A stretch of 63,198 bases of DNA from Brasilonema sp. UFV-L1 (GCF_012912105.1 NZ_QMEA01000044.1:1-63198), one strand, 5' to 3'. Positions 25,490-36,703 are shown, numbered from the stretch's first letter. Made by a program: numbers and translations. Notes: generated from the sequence alone by a model not told the origin.

Positions 25490-26389
25490 ATGTCAAAAAC
25501 AGAGCATGAATGCTGCGCTGTAGAAAAGGCAATCTTAAAAAGCTTTAATCGTCAATCTTTACTCTCCAACGACAATTCGTTTTGGAACGGCATCCGCTTC
25601 CAGTTCACTCAAAGCAGAAGCGCAAGTGCATTGCCAGATGAGGTAGTCTTTCCAGAGAATGCGATTCATATTTATACAGAAATGCCGTCTGGATACGTTG
25701 TTGAAGCACGAATCAATGGACGGTTGCAAAAAAGCTCTCTTGTCACAGGTCATAGTCTCATCATTCCACGCGGCACAACTTATTGGCAATCAGACAACCA
25801 CAAAAGCAAAGGCATTACTTTAGGTTTGAATTTCGGCTTTCTTGAGCGCATTCTCTGTGAATCGATTGACTTGAGTAGTCTGGAACTGCATCCTCAATTT
25901 CCGACGTTTGATCCGCTCATTTATCAAATTGGGCTGGCGCTAAAAGCTGAACTAGAACAGAATCGGCATTCTAGCCGCTTATATGCAGAATCTGCCGCGA
26001 CGTTTCTTGCCACCCATCTTTTCCACCATTACGCCCAAGGCAAACAAAAGGAGCAAATCACAACAAGTGGCTTGCCTAAGTACAAATTACAACAGGTCAT
26101 TGATTATATCCATGCCAACCTTGAGTGTAATATTGGCTTGACTGAATTGGCTGACTTGGTTCAGATGAGTTTGTCCCACTTCTCTCGATTATTCAAACAA
26201 TCAACCGGATACTCACCCCATCAGTTTGTCATAAAGTGCCGGGTCGAGCGTGCTCGTGAACTCCTCCTCAAAGGAGACTTGTCAATCGCGGATATCACTT
26301 ATAAAGTCGGCTTTGCAAATCAAGGGCATTTAACCAGTCATTTTAAGCGCCTGCTGGGAGTCACGCCTAAGGTAGTTCGAGAGAAATAG
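25490..26389 (+). CDS. AraC family transcriptional regulator
   Basis: 299 residues. The C-terminal ~100 residues are a double helix-turn-helix of the AraC type: VIDYIHANLECNIGLTELADLVQMSLSHFSRLFKQSTGYSPHQFV and ADITYKVGFANQGHLTSHFKRLLGVTPKVVR. The N-terminal domain (residues 1-190) is a ligand-binding-type cupin fold by analogy. The ligand and targets are unknown. The gene lies in the segment between the two fructokinase-tail repeats with the GFA gene, so the pair may have been acquired together. A repeat element lies between them. Confidence 0.9.
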   Translation: MSKTEHECCAVEKAILKSFNRQSLLSNDNSFWNGIRFQFTQSRSASALPDEVVFPENAIHIYTEMPSGYVVEARINGRLQKSSLVTGHSLIIPRGTTYWQSDNHKSKGITLGLNFGFLERILCESIDLSSLELHPQFPTFDPLIYQIGLALKAELEQNRHSSRLYAESAATFLATHLFHHYAQGKQKEQITTSGLPKYKLQQVIDYIHANLECNIGLTELADLVQMSLSHFSRLFKQSTGYSPHQFVIKCRVERARELLLKGDLSIADITYKVGFANQGHLTSHFKRLLGVTPKVVREK

Positions 26390-26550
26390 CACAAACGTGT
26401 AAAAAAAGCAAAAACTTGTAAGACCAAATAAGAGTGCGATCGCTACTTTGGAAATCAGGACGCGCCGCAAGTGTCATATCTTGCTTGGTGGACACGCTTA
26501 CAAACTACGAGTTATATCAAGTTTGCTTAATTGCTTATAAATCCCGCACC

Positions 26551-26693
26551 AACCTCACCCCGGCTTTGGCTTACGCCAAAACCGCCCCTCTCCTTATTAA
26601 GGAGAGGGGATGTGAAGCGCGTCCTTTGAGTGCGCCCCCGAACGGGGCGCTTCGTGGCCATTCCCACTAGCGTAGCTTTACGGGGGTGAGGTT
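26551..26693. repeat. MITE-like palindromic element
   Basis: Perfect 11-bp terminal inverted repeats aacctcacccc (26551-26561) and ggggtgaggtt (26683-26693). Inside is a stem cccctctcc / ggagagggg around 26583-26608 and a GC-rich palindrome (gcgcccccgaacggggcgc). 143 bp, no coding capacity. It lies between the AraC and GFA genes. Confidence 0.8.
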
Positions 26694-26802
26694 CTTCGTT
26701 TTTTATAAGTGTTCATCCGAACTTGATATTAAATAATCATGCCAGCTGCACCCGCGTCCTAGAAGTAACAAAACTAAAAAGCTTCCAAGGAAAGATATTC
26801 TT

Positions 26803-27243
26803 ATGGCGACAAAATTTACTGGCGGTTGTCTGTGTGGATCTGTCCGCTACGAATGTTCAGCCGAACCCCTTACGATGGGCAATTGTCACTGTCGCGATTG
26901 TCAACGGGCGACAGGAAGTGCCTATGCCTCCGCGCTTCTCGTGCCGCAGTGTGCAGTTACCATCACCGGAGATGTGAAATACTATGACGTGATTGGTGAT
27001 AGCGGAAGCCTTGTTGGTCGAGGCTTTTGCCCGAACTGCGGTTCCCGATTATTTAGCAAGCCCCCAATCCCTGGACTTATGGGCATCATGGCAGGGAGTC
27101 TGGATGATCCAAGCTGGTTCCGACCTACGATGGATATTTACGCAGGCAGTGCCCAACCGTGGGATCACATGAACCCGGATCTGCCTAAGTTAGCCAAGAT
27201 GCCACTGATGCAGCAGAGTCTCACCCCACCACACATGAAGTAG
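26803..27243 (+). CDS. GFA-family (glutathione-dependent formaldehyde-activating-like) zinc protein
   Basis: 146 residues. Zinc-coordinating cysteines follow the GFA/CENP-V pattern: C9 and C11 (GGCLCGSVRYEC), C28, C30 and C33 (CHCRDCQRATG), C76 and C79 (FCPNCGSRLF). The original name reflects glutathione and formaldehyde chemistry; most homologues have no proven substrate. The stop codon falls exactly where the fructokinase-tail repeat begins (cacatgaagtagaag), so the last codons may be derived from the junction and the native C-terminus may be shortened. Confidence 0.9.
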   Translation: MATKFTGGCLCGSVRYECSAEPLTMGNCHCRDCQRATGSAYASALLVPQCAVTITGDVKYYDVIGDSGSLVGRGFCPNCGSRLFSKPPIPGLMGIMAGSLDDPSWFRPTMDIYAGSAQPWDHMNPDLPKLAKMPLMQQSLTPPHMK

Positions 27244-27336
27244 AAGCTTTTGTTGCTTCGCATCAAGTTTAGGCAGTAGTACAGGTTGCTGGGATATCAG
27301 TATAGCAGTAAGGCGGGAAGAAAATCTTCACCGCTA
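27238..27336 (+). repeat. Fructokinase 3'-end direct repeat, copy B
   Basis: gaagtagaagcttttgttgcttcg ... ggcgggaagaaaatcttcac. It encodes EVEAFVASHQV plus stop in the fructokinase frame although no fructokinase body precedes it. It overlaps the GFA stop codon and lies just before the gamma-glutamyltransferase gene. Confidence 0.85.
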
Positions 27337-27371
27337 AAATATACAAATAATAGGATATTCCCCTGCTTTTG

Positions 27372-28991
27372 ATGTCATTATCCAACCTTACCGAATACCC
27401 CTACACGAGTACCCGAAGAGTGGTTATGGGTACTCGTGGTGCAGTTGCAACTAGTCAACCATTAGCTGCAATGGCGGGGATGGAAATGTTATGTGCTGGC
27501 GGAAATGCAGTTGATGCAGCTGTCGCAATGGCGATCGCACTCACCGTCGTTGAACCAACCTCCAACGGTATAGGTTCCGATGCTTTCGCCTTTGTTTGGG
27601 ACGGACAATTACACGCGCTCAATGGTTCTGGCTACAGCCCACAAAAATTGACCCTAGATTTATTTCAAGGACTCAGCACCGTACCCGCAACTGATTGGCG
27701 TGCAGTTACTATACCAGGAGCCGTTTCTGCATGGCGAACATTGTGGTCACGTTGGGGAAGCTTACCATTTGAGCAACTATTTACACCAGCAATTCGCTAT
27801 GCCAAGGAAGGTTTTCCCGTATCGCCAGTCACATCGCTGGCTTGGAAAGCAGCTTCCAGTATTTACTTACCCTTAACAGGTGCTGAATTTATCCCCTTCC
27901 AACAAGTATTCTTTCCCCATAATCGCGCACCAGCGGCTGGAGAAATTTGGCAATTCCCCGCTGCAGTGAACACCCTCCAAGAAATTGCTGCTACTGGAGG
28001 TGAAAGTTTTTACCGAGGCAAACTCGCAGAATTAATAGTTAACTTTGCCGCTGATACAGGCGGATATATCAGTGCCAGTGACTTAGCGAAACATGAATCA
28101 CATTGGGTAACGCCAATCTCAACAAACTATCGCGGCATGACTGTCTGGGAACTACCACCCAATACTCAAGGTATCGCAACTTTAATCGCCTTAAACATTC
28201 TCTCAGGCTTTGATTTATCTGAGCTTAAGCGCGAATCACCAGAAAGTTATCATTTGCAAATTGAGGCGATGAAACTGGCATTTGCCGACCTATATAAACA
28301 CGTTGCAGACCCGAATTTTCTTAAAGTTACTCCAGAACAACTTCTCTCCTCAGATTATGCCTCAAAGCGTCGGGCTTTGATTGGCGAAAAAGCCATATCA
28401 ACAGCTTTACCCGGATTACCTAAAAGTGGAACTGTTTATCTGGCAGCAGCTGATGGCGACTTAATGGTATCTTTTATCCAATCCAATTACAAAGGATTTG
28501 GGAGTGGGATTCTTCCGTCTGGAACTGGAATTGCTTTGCACAATAGAGCCTGTGGGTTCAGTTTGGCATCGGAACACTGTAACCAACTAGCACCCCTTAA
28601 GCGTCCTTTGCATACAATCATTCCTGGTTTTATCACTGTTGACAATCAACCTTTGGGAGCATTTGGTGTGATGGGTGGACCGATGCAGCCTCAAGGTCAT
28701 TTGCAAGTAGTCGTGAATTTGGCTAATTATAATATGAATCCTCAAGCCGCTTTGGATGCTCCTCGTTGGCAGTTGGTTGATGGTTCTACGGTGCTTGTAG
28801 AGGCTAGTGTATCGTCTGATATTGTTGCAGGGTTGCAGCAACGGGGTCATGATGTGCGGTATTCAGATGGGTTTTTTGGTCGCGGTCAAGTTGTTTTTCG
28901 ACGCGATAGCTTCGCTGCTGCGCAAAGCGCAGATCGCGTTTTCATTGCTGCTAGTGAGTCTCGTGCTGATGGAATGGCGATCGCTTGGTGA
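27372..28991 (+). CDS. Gamma-glutamyltransferase family protein
   Basis: 539 residues from ATG 27372. It is an Ntn-hydrolase: the large-subunit motif GGNAVDAAVAMAIALTVVEPTSNGIGSD, then the probable autocleavage site before Thr at about 354 (PKSGTVYLAAADGDLMVSFIQSNY) and the small-subunit motifs GTGIALHNR and MGGPMQPQGH. The acidic linker is conserved. No signal peptide is visible, so a cytoplasmic form is inferred. The family hydrolyses or transfers gamma-glutamyl groups such as those of glutathione; the substrate is not proven here. It probably originally followed the fructokinase gene directly. Confidence 0.9.
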   Translation: MSLSNLTEYPYTSTRRVVMGTRGAVATSQPLAAMAGMEMLCAGGNAVDAAVAMAIALTVVEPTSNGIGSDAFAFVWDGQLHALNGSGYSPQKLTLDLFQGLSTVPATDWRAVTIPGAVSAWRTLWSRWGSLPFEQLFTPAIRYAKEGFPVSPVTSLAWKAASSIYLPLTGAEFIPFQQVFFPHNRAPAAGEIWQFPAAVNTLQEIAATGGESFYRGKLAELIVNFAADTGGYISASDLAKHESHWVTPISTNYRGMTVWELPPNTQGIATLIALNILSGFDLSELKRESPESYHLQIEAMKLAFADLYKHVADPNFLKVTPEQLLSSDYASKRRALIGEKAISTALPGLPKSGTVYLAAADGDLMVSFIQSNYKGFGSGILPSGTGIALHNRACGFSLASEHCNQLAPLKRPLHTIIPGFITVDNQPLGAFGVMGGPMQPQGHLQVVVNLANYNMNPQAALDAPRWQLVDGSTVLVEASVSSDIVAGLQQRGHDVRYSDGFFGRGQVVFRRDSFAAAQSADRVFIAASESRADGMAIAW

Positions 28992-29263
28992 GTGGATAAG
29001 CTTTCTCTTGAGTGTCCCATTTTAGTTAACAGTGAATGGCGAGATTATCGCACGCTCGCGGCACTTGAACTGTTATAGAAAAAAAGATATTAATAGGTGA
29101 TCCAGACGACTGGGATGAGCCGCAACCAACTTTTAGTTATAGATGGGGAAGATAATGTCTAGAATCACCACTTGTTATTACTCTTGAGATATCAGAGCGA
29201 CTTGCTTAATTACGCGTCATTCTCATCACTTTTCAGACATCCTCTGAGGCATCTGATAATCTC

Positions 29264-29632
29264 CTAACTAAATTCTTTCTTTATATTATCTATAGCTTCA
29301 TTTAATCCTTCTGTGTGAATCCAACCTACATAACCTCCAAATACCATTTTGTTGTTGTGGTCTGCTAAAAATATATGTTTTACTTGTGTTGGATTTATGA
29401 AAATTTTAACCACAGTTTGATCTTTTAGTGTAAAAAGGGGTGTCGCTCTTTGAAAATCTCTACTATGAGCCATTGTCATACCAGGTACATTGACTAATAT
29501 TTCAACAACTTGTTGGGCTGTCTGAGAAATATTAGAAGCAATTTCAGCTTCAGTATTCCATTCTTTTAAATAATCAAGTGCTTTGTGAGATAAGTGAAAA
29601 CCTTGTTCAAAGGTACCAAATGGATCTAACAT
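29264..29632 (-). CDS. Hypothetical protein, unknown
   Basis: 122 residues, clean start at MLDPFGTFEQGFHLSHKALDYLKEWN. Mixed alpha/beta composition, no membrane segment, no recognisable catalytic motif. Low GC content compared with neighbours (many TTT/ATA codons), which might indicate foreign origin. The 270-bp upstream and 370-bp flanking spacers contain no other gene, except a short open reading (GDPDDWDEPQPTFSY) on the plus strand near 29100 that may be a gene remnant. Confidence 0.6.
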   Translation of the reverse strand: MLDPFGTFEQGFHLSHKALDYLKEWNTEAEIASNISQTAQQVVEILVNVPGMTMAHSRDFQRATPLFTLKDQTVVKIFINPTQVKHIFLADHNNKMVFGGYVGWIHTEGLNEAIDNIKKEFS

Positions 29633-29999
29633 TTTGCTTTTCCTATTCTAATGTTCAACAACTAAATCTTTCTAAGTTAACAGAATTTTCGTGTAAAATC
29701 TGTTTCGAAGAAGTTTAAGTAGCTAACAAAAGTGATAACTTTAAATAGCCACACTCATAAATAGGTGCAAGTAACAGTAACTTATGCAGTTATTTAGTCA
29801 ATGTGTAATAAAACGTTAAAAAACACCTTAATATCGCCTTAAAATTGAATGACTTAAGAGGTTGAATTTGCGAGCGTTAGCACAGGTTTTGGGTTTTGAA
29901 CAGGTAGAGAAGAGGAATACAACAGTTATGTCTTAAGCAGTTATCACCACCAATCTCTGTCTTGCCATGATCTGGGCTTAACTTCTCCCATGAACTCAC
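29633..29999. other. Gene-free spacer
   Basis: AT-rich; no ORF, hairpin or repeat family was recognised. Confidence 0.45.
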
Positions 30000-30485
30000 C
30001 TAAATCCCCAAACTCACTCTAATCTCCTGCACAACCACCTCTGGTGGATCTGAAACATCCACTGTAATTGCACCAGATGGCTCTTCAAGAGCATCAAACT
30101 GACTTTTAAGGAGTTTTTCGCTCATAAAGTGACTCGGACGCTGTTGTAGCCGCTTTTGAATTAATTCAAAAGATCCCTTGAGGTAAACCAGCTTGAGTTG
30201 TTCCTCATCCAAAACCAAAACCTCGCGATAACTGGTTTTTAGTGCAGAACACGCCAGCACCATATTTTTATTCTCTTGCAACCGCTGTTGTATCGCCTGT
30301 TGCAACGCCAGCAGCCAAGGCATCCTATCTAAATCATTTAGGGGAATGCCATGTCGCATTTTCTCAATGTTCTCTGGCGAATGAAAAGTATCAGCATCAC
30401 TAAATTCCCAGTGTAAGGAGTCCGCCAACAGTTGTCCGATGGTGGACTTACCAGAACCAGAAACACCCATTACGAGAATAATCAT
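30000..30485 (-). CDS. gntK: Gluconokinase
   Basis: 161 residues, the standard length for the small GntK-type enzyme. The P-loop GVSGSGKST lies at about 7-15. DADTFHSPENIEKMRHGIPLNDLDRMPWL is the substrate-binding signature and LACSALKTSYREVL is typical. It phosphorylates gluconate to 6-phosphogluconate with ATP, feeding the pentose-phosphate pathway. It stands alone, with a repeat element upstream. Confidence 0.92.
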   Translation of the reverse strand: MIILVMGVSGSGKSTIGQLLADSLHWEFSDADTFHSPENIEKMRHGIPLNDLDRMPWLLALQQAIQQRLQENKNMVLACSALKTSYREVLVLDEEQLKLVYLKGSFELIQKRLQQRPSHFMSEKLLKSQFDALEEPSGAITVDVSDPPEVVVQEIRVSLGI

Positions 30486-30562
30486 CTCAGTGGAATGAAT
30501 TAAGTGGATTGGGAGGTGACGGGAGTCAAAGAGTTAAGGATTTTTTTTGGAGATTTCACACG

Positions 30563-30835
30563 TGTAGAGACGTTGCCCTCCGGGGAGAACCTGAGCCCTT
30601 CGGGCACGGCTTGAGGCCGAACGGTTCCGCTAGCCCCTAAGGGGGCGCTACGCAAACGCTAACGCCAGTCGCCTGCGGAGGGAAAACGCCAGGTGCTACA
30701 ACGGGGGGAACCCCCCGATAGCGCAGCGTGCCCGTAGGGCATAGCTTTGATCGGAGGAAACCTCCGCTCAAACAACTCTTGGCAACGCACTGGCTCCCCT
30801 CCCGCAGCGCTGGACTCACATGCAACGTCTCTACA
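30563..30835. repeat. Terminal-inverted-repeat element enclosing GC-rich cassette copy 2
   Basis: Perfect 14-bp terminal inverted repeats tgtagagacgttgc (30563-30576) and gcaacgtctctaca (30822-30835). The interior (30590-30808) carries, in inverse orientation, the same modules as 8775-8913, and in addition gcgtagcgccccc-type modules (near 30640) and gcccgtagggcatagctttg (near 30730). No ORF of the region is credible. Confidence 0.85.
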
Positions 30836-30900
30836 GAGGTTATGGTTCTTGCAAATTATCTTAATCAGCAACCGTATTGTCCTACTGTCCCCTTGTCCTC

Positions 30901-32220
30901 TTAGATAAACTCACGTGGATCTGTCACATACCCAGTGAGTGCGGAAGCTGCAGCGGTAAAGGGAGAAGCGAGATAAATTCCTGCTTCTTTATGCCCCATT
31001 CGTCCAGGGAAATTGCGGTTAGTGGTGGAAACACAAATTTCTGGTTCATTCATCCGCCCAAAGGTGTCTTTGGGACCACCCAAACAAGCAGCACACGAAG
31101 GCGCAGCAGGTTCAATGCAACCAGCATCTAGGAAAATTTCCGAGAGGGTTTGCTCTTGGTACTTGATTTTAAACAGGTCTTCGTAAACTTTTTGGGTAGC
31201 AGGGACTATGTAAGTAGGAACCTTTACCTTATGACCTTTAAGAACTTGTGCTGCATGGAAAAAGTCCTCTGTTTTTCCTCCTGTGCAGGAACCGATATAA
31301 ACTCGGTTAATCTTGACATCGCTGCATTCTCGTGCTAAGGCGCGGTTATCAGGGGAATGAGGTTTGGCAACAACTGGTTCTAGTTTGGAAACATCGTAGT
31401 GATGCTGACTGTAGAACTTGGCATCTGAATCTGTGTATACTGCCTCAAAAGGTTTGTTGGTACGAGCCCTTACATACTCAAATGTGGTTTCATCAGGGGC
31501 AATAGTGCCATTCTTGCCGCCAGCTTCAATAACCATATTGCACAGAGTCATCCGTTCTTCCATCGTCATTCGTTCGACGGCTTCCCCTGTAAATTCCATC
31601 GTCCGATAGGTTGCGCCAGCGACGCTAATATCCCCAATAATTTGTAAAATCAGGTCTTTCGCCAATAAGTAAGGAGGCATTTCACCATTCAACACAAAAC
31701 GCATGGTGGCGGGAACTTTGATGAGTAGCTTACCAGTTCCCATAATGAAGCCAGCGTCTGTGTTGCCAATACCTGTGGCAAATTGACCGAAAGCCCCAGC
31801 GTTACAGGTGTGGGAATCCGTACCGAATAAGACCTCGCCTGGGCGGGTGTGACCTTCTTGGGCTAGGGCGACGTGGCAAACGCCTTTGTAATCTGGGTTG
31901 GCTTTAAAGTTGGCACGATCAATAATATCGTAAAAGTATTTTATACCTTGTTCTCGAGCAAAATCACGCAAAATATCAACGTTACGGTTAGCACGTTCGT
32001 CAGCAGTGAAAATATAATGATCGGGAATTAATACGATTTTCTCGGAGTCCCAGACTTTGGCGTCAGCACCAAATTCGCGTTTGAAAACGCCAATGGTTCC
32101 AGGTCCACAAACATCGTGTGTCATTAAAATATCAACATTAACCCAGATATTTTCCCCCGGTTCGACGACTGACCGACCGGAAGCTTTCGCCAAAATTTTT
32201 TCTACGAGGGTCATGCCCAT
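30901..32220 (-). CDS. leuC: 3-isopropylmalate dehydratase large subunit (LeuC/aconitase family)
   Basis: 439 residues from ATG 32220; an upstream in-frame TTG/ATG at 32253 adds residues without family similarity. The 4Fe-4S cysteines appear in GSCTGG and CAACLGG. The LFGTDSHTCNAGAFGQFATGIGNTDAG motif is characteristic. The enzyme isomerises 2- to 3-isopropylmalate in leucine synthesis, together with LeuD, which is not in this window. The ~440-residue length resembles the shorter archaeal/cyanobacterial type, so homoaconitase-like activity cannot be fully excluded. Confidence 0.88.
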   Translation of the reverse strand: MGMTLVEKILAKASGRSVVEPGENIWVNVDILMTHDVCGPGTIGVFKREFGADAKVWDSEKIVLIPDHYIFTADERANRNVDILRDFAREQGIKYFYDIIDRANFKANPDYKGVCHVALAQEGHTRPGEVLFGTDSHTCNAGAFGQFATGIGNTDAGFIMGTGKLLIKVPATMRFVLNGEMPPYLLAKDLILQIIGDISVAGATYRTMEFTGEAVERMTMEERMTLCNMVIEAGGKNGTIAPDETTFEYVRARTNKPFEAVYTDSDAKFYSQHHYDVSKLEPVVAKPHSPDNRALARECSDVKINRVYIGSCTGGKTEDFFHAAQVLKGHKVKVPTYIVPATQKVYEDLFKIKYQEQTLSEIFLDAGCIEPAAPSCAACLGGPKDTFGRMNEPEICVSTTNRNFPGRMGHKEAGIYLASPFTAAASALTGYVTDPREFI

Positions 32221-32388
32221 AGCGATCGCGTTCTTTTTTGTGCAAGGGTACAAATTATATGCTACATGGCTGGTAGTCTGTCAATCAAACTTTGATAAGT
32301 AAATGACCGAATATATCCTGCAATAGCCAGATGTCAAAATTCTCTCTAAACCTCTAACCTACAACTGTTGAATCCGAGAAATTAACTT

Positions 32389-33717
32389 GTGGATGCCATA
32401 TTAGAGCGATCGCACCAACTCAAACAAGACCTCACTGATTTTGTCTATGATGCTGAAGGCGAACTTGCACAAGCATTGGAAAGCTATGCTGCGCTCAAGT
32501 CTCGTCGTGGAAGCGGTGATAATTTCCAACAAGAACTGATTATTGACTCATTCATTACAGAAGGGCAAGTTGGTGACTCCTCACCGTTAGATTTGTTTAT
32601 CCAAAGCCACCAAGAGTTGTCCGAGAGCGATCGCGAACTCATCAAAAGTTGGGAGCACACTTTTATTGGCTTATTTGCTATTACAAAAATCCTACCTGAT
32701 GGCTTTGAATTAAGAAACTGGCTGACAGACAAATACTACATTGTCAAGCCAAACAACGCCCAAAAACTAAAGGAAATGTCTCGCCTGAAAGAAGGAGAAA
32801 TTTTACTCACTCGGATTTCTCCTGTGACTGACAGCTACTGGACTTTCTCCGGTCCTTATACACAGATGGGTAAATTAGGCAAGCCAAAACTAGCAGTCGC
32901 TATTGGTAATTTTAAAGATAATCACAAAGACCATCTTTATGGAGATGCTCCCGACTTGTTAGAGGAAGCTTGGCAATCCGTAGGAATTTATCATCAGCAG
33001 TTTGTAGAATTTTTTGGTACTGATGAAGTCACAATGCCAGGATACCAACTCAACAAAAAGATTGCTGAATTCCAAGAAATCTTAACAAAAAAACGCCTGG
33101 AAGAAGCAGGGATTGATCCTTCAAAATCACTTGGAGAAGTGGCACAAGAAGCTGGTCTTGGAGACGAAGAAATCAAAGCAGTTGCAGAAGAATTGGGCGC
33201 TGACTCTCAAGCAGTTTCACAAATGTTTAATAACAAAAGTGGTACCAGTAAAATGGTGATGCCAAAAGTTGATTTGCCTGCTGAACTTAGAAAAGCTGAA
33301 CAGGTCACAGCTATATCTCATCCCCGATGGGGACAGATGTTTATTCCAACTTACTTTAAAATCAAGGCAATTTTAGAAGCAGATGATTGGCAAAGTGTAG
33401 AAGGTGCCGAAAAAGTCATTCGTTTTTATTTAGAAGACAAAAGTATTAACGCTTTCATTTGGCATCGCTTAGCGCAACAGTATTCAACACAGTTGGAAAA
33501 AGTCCTGCAAACGTTTCTCGAAAGACCAAATTTTCAGCTTCAAAATGATTTAGATACTCTGCTGCAAGAACATAACAAATCCATAGAGCCAGAGTTACCA
33601 GAAATTGCTAGCGTACCAATACACCTACATAATTTATTTCAAGAAGCTTTAGTGGAAGTTAGTAAATCTAAGCCCAAAGGGAAGAGTCAAAAGCAGCCAG
33701 CCAAGGGCTTTCAATAG
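32389..33717 (+). CDS. Conserved cyanobacterial protein, unknown function
   Basis: 442 residues from GTG 32389. No catalytic motif was recognised. The N-terminal third is acidic and helical (LSESDRELIKSWEHTFIGLFAI). The middle has FSGPYTQMGKLGKPKLAVAIGNFK and NNAQKLKEMSRLKEGEILLTRI, which may be a nucleic-acid-binding or SAP-like patch. The third part is rich in acidic helices. The C-terminus is basic and low-complexity (SKPKGKSQKQPAKGF). It is divergent from leuC with ~170 bp between starts. Similar proteins are widespread in cyanobacteria without a role. Confidence 0.7.
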   Translation: MDAILERSHQLKQDLTDFVYDAEGELAQALESYAALKSRRGSGDNFQQELIIDSFITEGQVGDSSPLDLFIQSHQELSESDRELIKSWEHTFIGLFAITKILPDGFELRNWLTDKYYIVKPNNAQKLKEMSRLKEGEILLTRISPVTDSYWTFSGPYTQMGKLGKPKLAVAIGNFKDNHKDHLYGDAPDLLEEAWQSVGIYHQQFVEFFGTDEVTMPGYQLNKKIAEFQEILTKKRLEEAGIDPSKSLGEVAQEAGLGDEEIKAVAEELGADSQAVSQMFNNKSGTSKMVMPKVDLPAELRKAEQVTAISHPRWGQMFIPTYFKIKAILEADDWQSVEGAEKVIRFYLEDKSINAFIWHRLAQQYSTQLEKVLQTFLERPNFQLQNDLDTLLQEHNKSIEPELPEIASVPIHLHNLFQEALVEVSKSKPKGKSQKQPAKGFQ

Positions 33718-33857
33718 TGAGCTAAGAACTGGTTATTAATTGCTGCCCATGACGGTGTGATAGGCGATTTAGCCAGTGAGAAAGTCGCCTACCATCTGAG
33801 TTGGAAATACTTACATCTTTGTTTGAGTTTACCGTTCACACTCCACACTCTACACTT

Positions 33858-34673
33858 TTACTTTTTTGCCCCAGAACCTCGATAAATTCGCTGCATCTGC
33901 TCTTGAGAAAGCCGGCTTATTGGAAACCCTTGATATGTAAGAACGACTTCTTCTGATATTTCAACCACTTCAGGTTGAGTGTTGCCAGAACGATCCCCAT
34001 TGGAAGTTGTAGGCGAATTTAGTAGTATGTCATCTATCTCCGATGGTGCAAGCTGGGTTTGAGGCAAGACATAGGCGTGCGTTTGTGGATCGTATGCTAA
34101 AACTTCTCCTGTCTCAATTTGATAAATCCAAGCATAAATATTGAGTTGTCCTTGGTAGAGTTTAGAGCGAATCACCGGATATGTCCGCAAATTCTCAATT
34201 TGGGTGAGTACATTTTCGGCAATCACAATGTCTAACAGTTCTTCCCCTGAGTAGTGGCTATAGTGGTCTAGAACCAGCTGTCGGGTTGCTTGTGCATACT
34301 TAAGCCAGTCATGCACAAGCGGCATTTCCTTTTGCAAGCTGTCTAACTTCATGAGTCCTTTCATTGCACCGCAATGCGAGTGACCACAGACAATAATTTG
34401 TTGAATATCTAATGCTTGAACAGCATATTCAATTGTGGCACCTTCACCGCCATTGGTTGCGCCAAATGGTGGAATAATGTTACCAGCATTGCGGATGACA
34501 AACAATTCACCCAACTGAGCTTGTGTAATCAGGTTTGGATCGATACGCGAATCGGAACAGGTAATAAACAGCACTCTGGGCTTTTGACCATGAGAAAGTT
34601 GTTCAAACAGTTCTTGATGCGTGCAAAAATAGCTCGCTTTGAATTCGCGCAAACCTCTAATTAATTTTTTCAT
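33858..34673 (-). CDS. ccaA: Carboxysomal beta-carbonic anhydrase CcaA
   Basis: 271 residues from ATG 34673 (an upstream in-frame start adds a non-conserved cap). Zinc ligands C39, H98 and C101 with D41/R43 (ITCSDSRIDPNLIT, VCGHSHCGAM) are intact. The body closely matches Synechocystis CcaA: LFEQLSHGQKPRVLFITCSD, RNAGNIIPPFGATNGGEGAT and LVLDHYSHYSGEELLDI. The C-terminal extension ends RLSQEQMQRIYRGSGAKK, matching the CcaA tail that docks to CcmM. It converts bicarbonate to CO2 inside the carboxysome for Rubisco. It lies downstream of groEL, from which a terminator and a repeat separate it. Confidence 0.9.
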   Translation of the reverse strand: MKKLIRGLREFKASYFCTHQELFEQLSHGQKPRVLFITCSDSRIDPNLITQAQLGELFVIRNAGNIIPPFGATNGGEGATIEYAVQALDIQQIIVCGHSHCGAMKGLMKLDSLQKEMPLVHDWLKYAQATRQLVLDHYSHYSGEELLDIVIAENVLTQIENLRTYPVIRSKLYQGQLNIYAWIYQIETGEVLAYDPQTHAYVLPQTQLAPSEIDDILLNSPTTSNGDRSGNTQPEVVEISEEVVLTYQGFPISRLSQEQMQRIYRGSGAKK

Positions 34674-34743
34674 CAGGCTACCCAAACAAAAAAGGCAATA
34701 CTTAAATTTTCCCACTAAATTTTCCTAAAGGATGGTTACTGTG

Positions 34744-34838
34744 CAATACGGTTCGGATAAGTACCCGGACCGCAAACCCGGTAACTTTTGCGAAACTGGG
34801 TTTCTACCCACGCGAATTACCTTCACCGAACCGTATTG
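34744..34838. repeat. Palindromic MITE-like element
   Basis: Perfect 13-bp inverted repeats caatacggttcgg (34744-34756) and ccgaaccgtattg (34826-34838). The interior has ggtttgcggtccggg-type GC stretches. 95 bp, no ORF. It lies between ccaA and the groEL terminator. Confidence 0.8.
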
Positions 34839-34870
34839 GTTACTGTGGGATCAGAGTTTTTTTAAGAAAA

Positions 34871-34909
34871 GAAAAAAAACAGCCGCTTCTACAATAGAAG
34901 CAGCTGTTT
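34871..34909 (-). terminator. groEL terminator
   Basis: A 14-base imperfect stem (aaacagccgcttct 34877-34890 with agaagcagctgttt 34896-34909, one mismatch) and, on the minus strand, a T8 run (A's at 34872-34879). Located 44 bp after the groEL stop. Confidence 0.8.
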
Positions 34910-34952
34910 GATCAGAGGTGAGCAATGGTGCTCTGCCCACCTTACAAGAATC

Positions 34953-36620
<1,668 letters not shown>

Positions 36621-36703
36621 CTACTAGCAGAAAACTACAAAGAATGGTGTTTGTCTCTTGTCCTTTGCCAACAATTCATGACAAATGACAAACGACTAAA
36701 TGA

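Noticed and set aside
26434-26670. Short plus-strand frame between AraC and GFA
   Set aside because: It is composed mostly of the MITE-like palindrome.
30637-30871. Minus-strand frames in the repeat element
   Set aside because: They consist of repeat modules and have no protein-family features.
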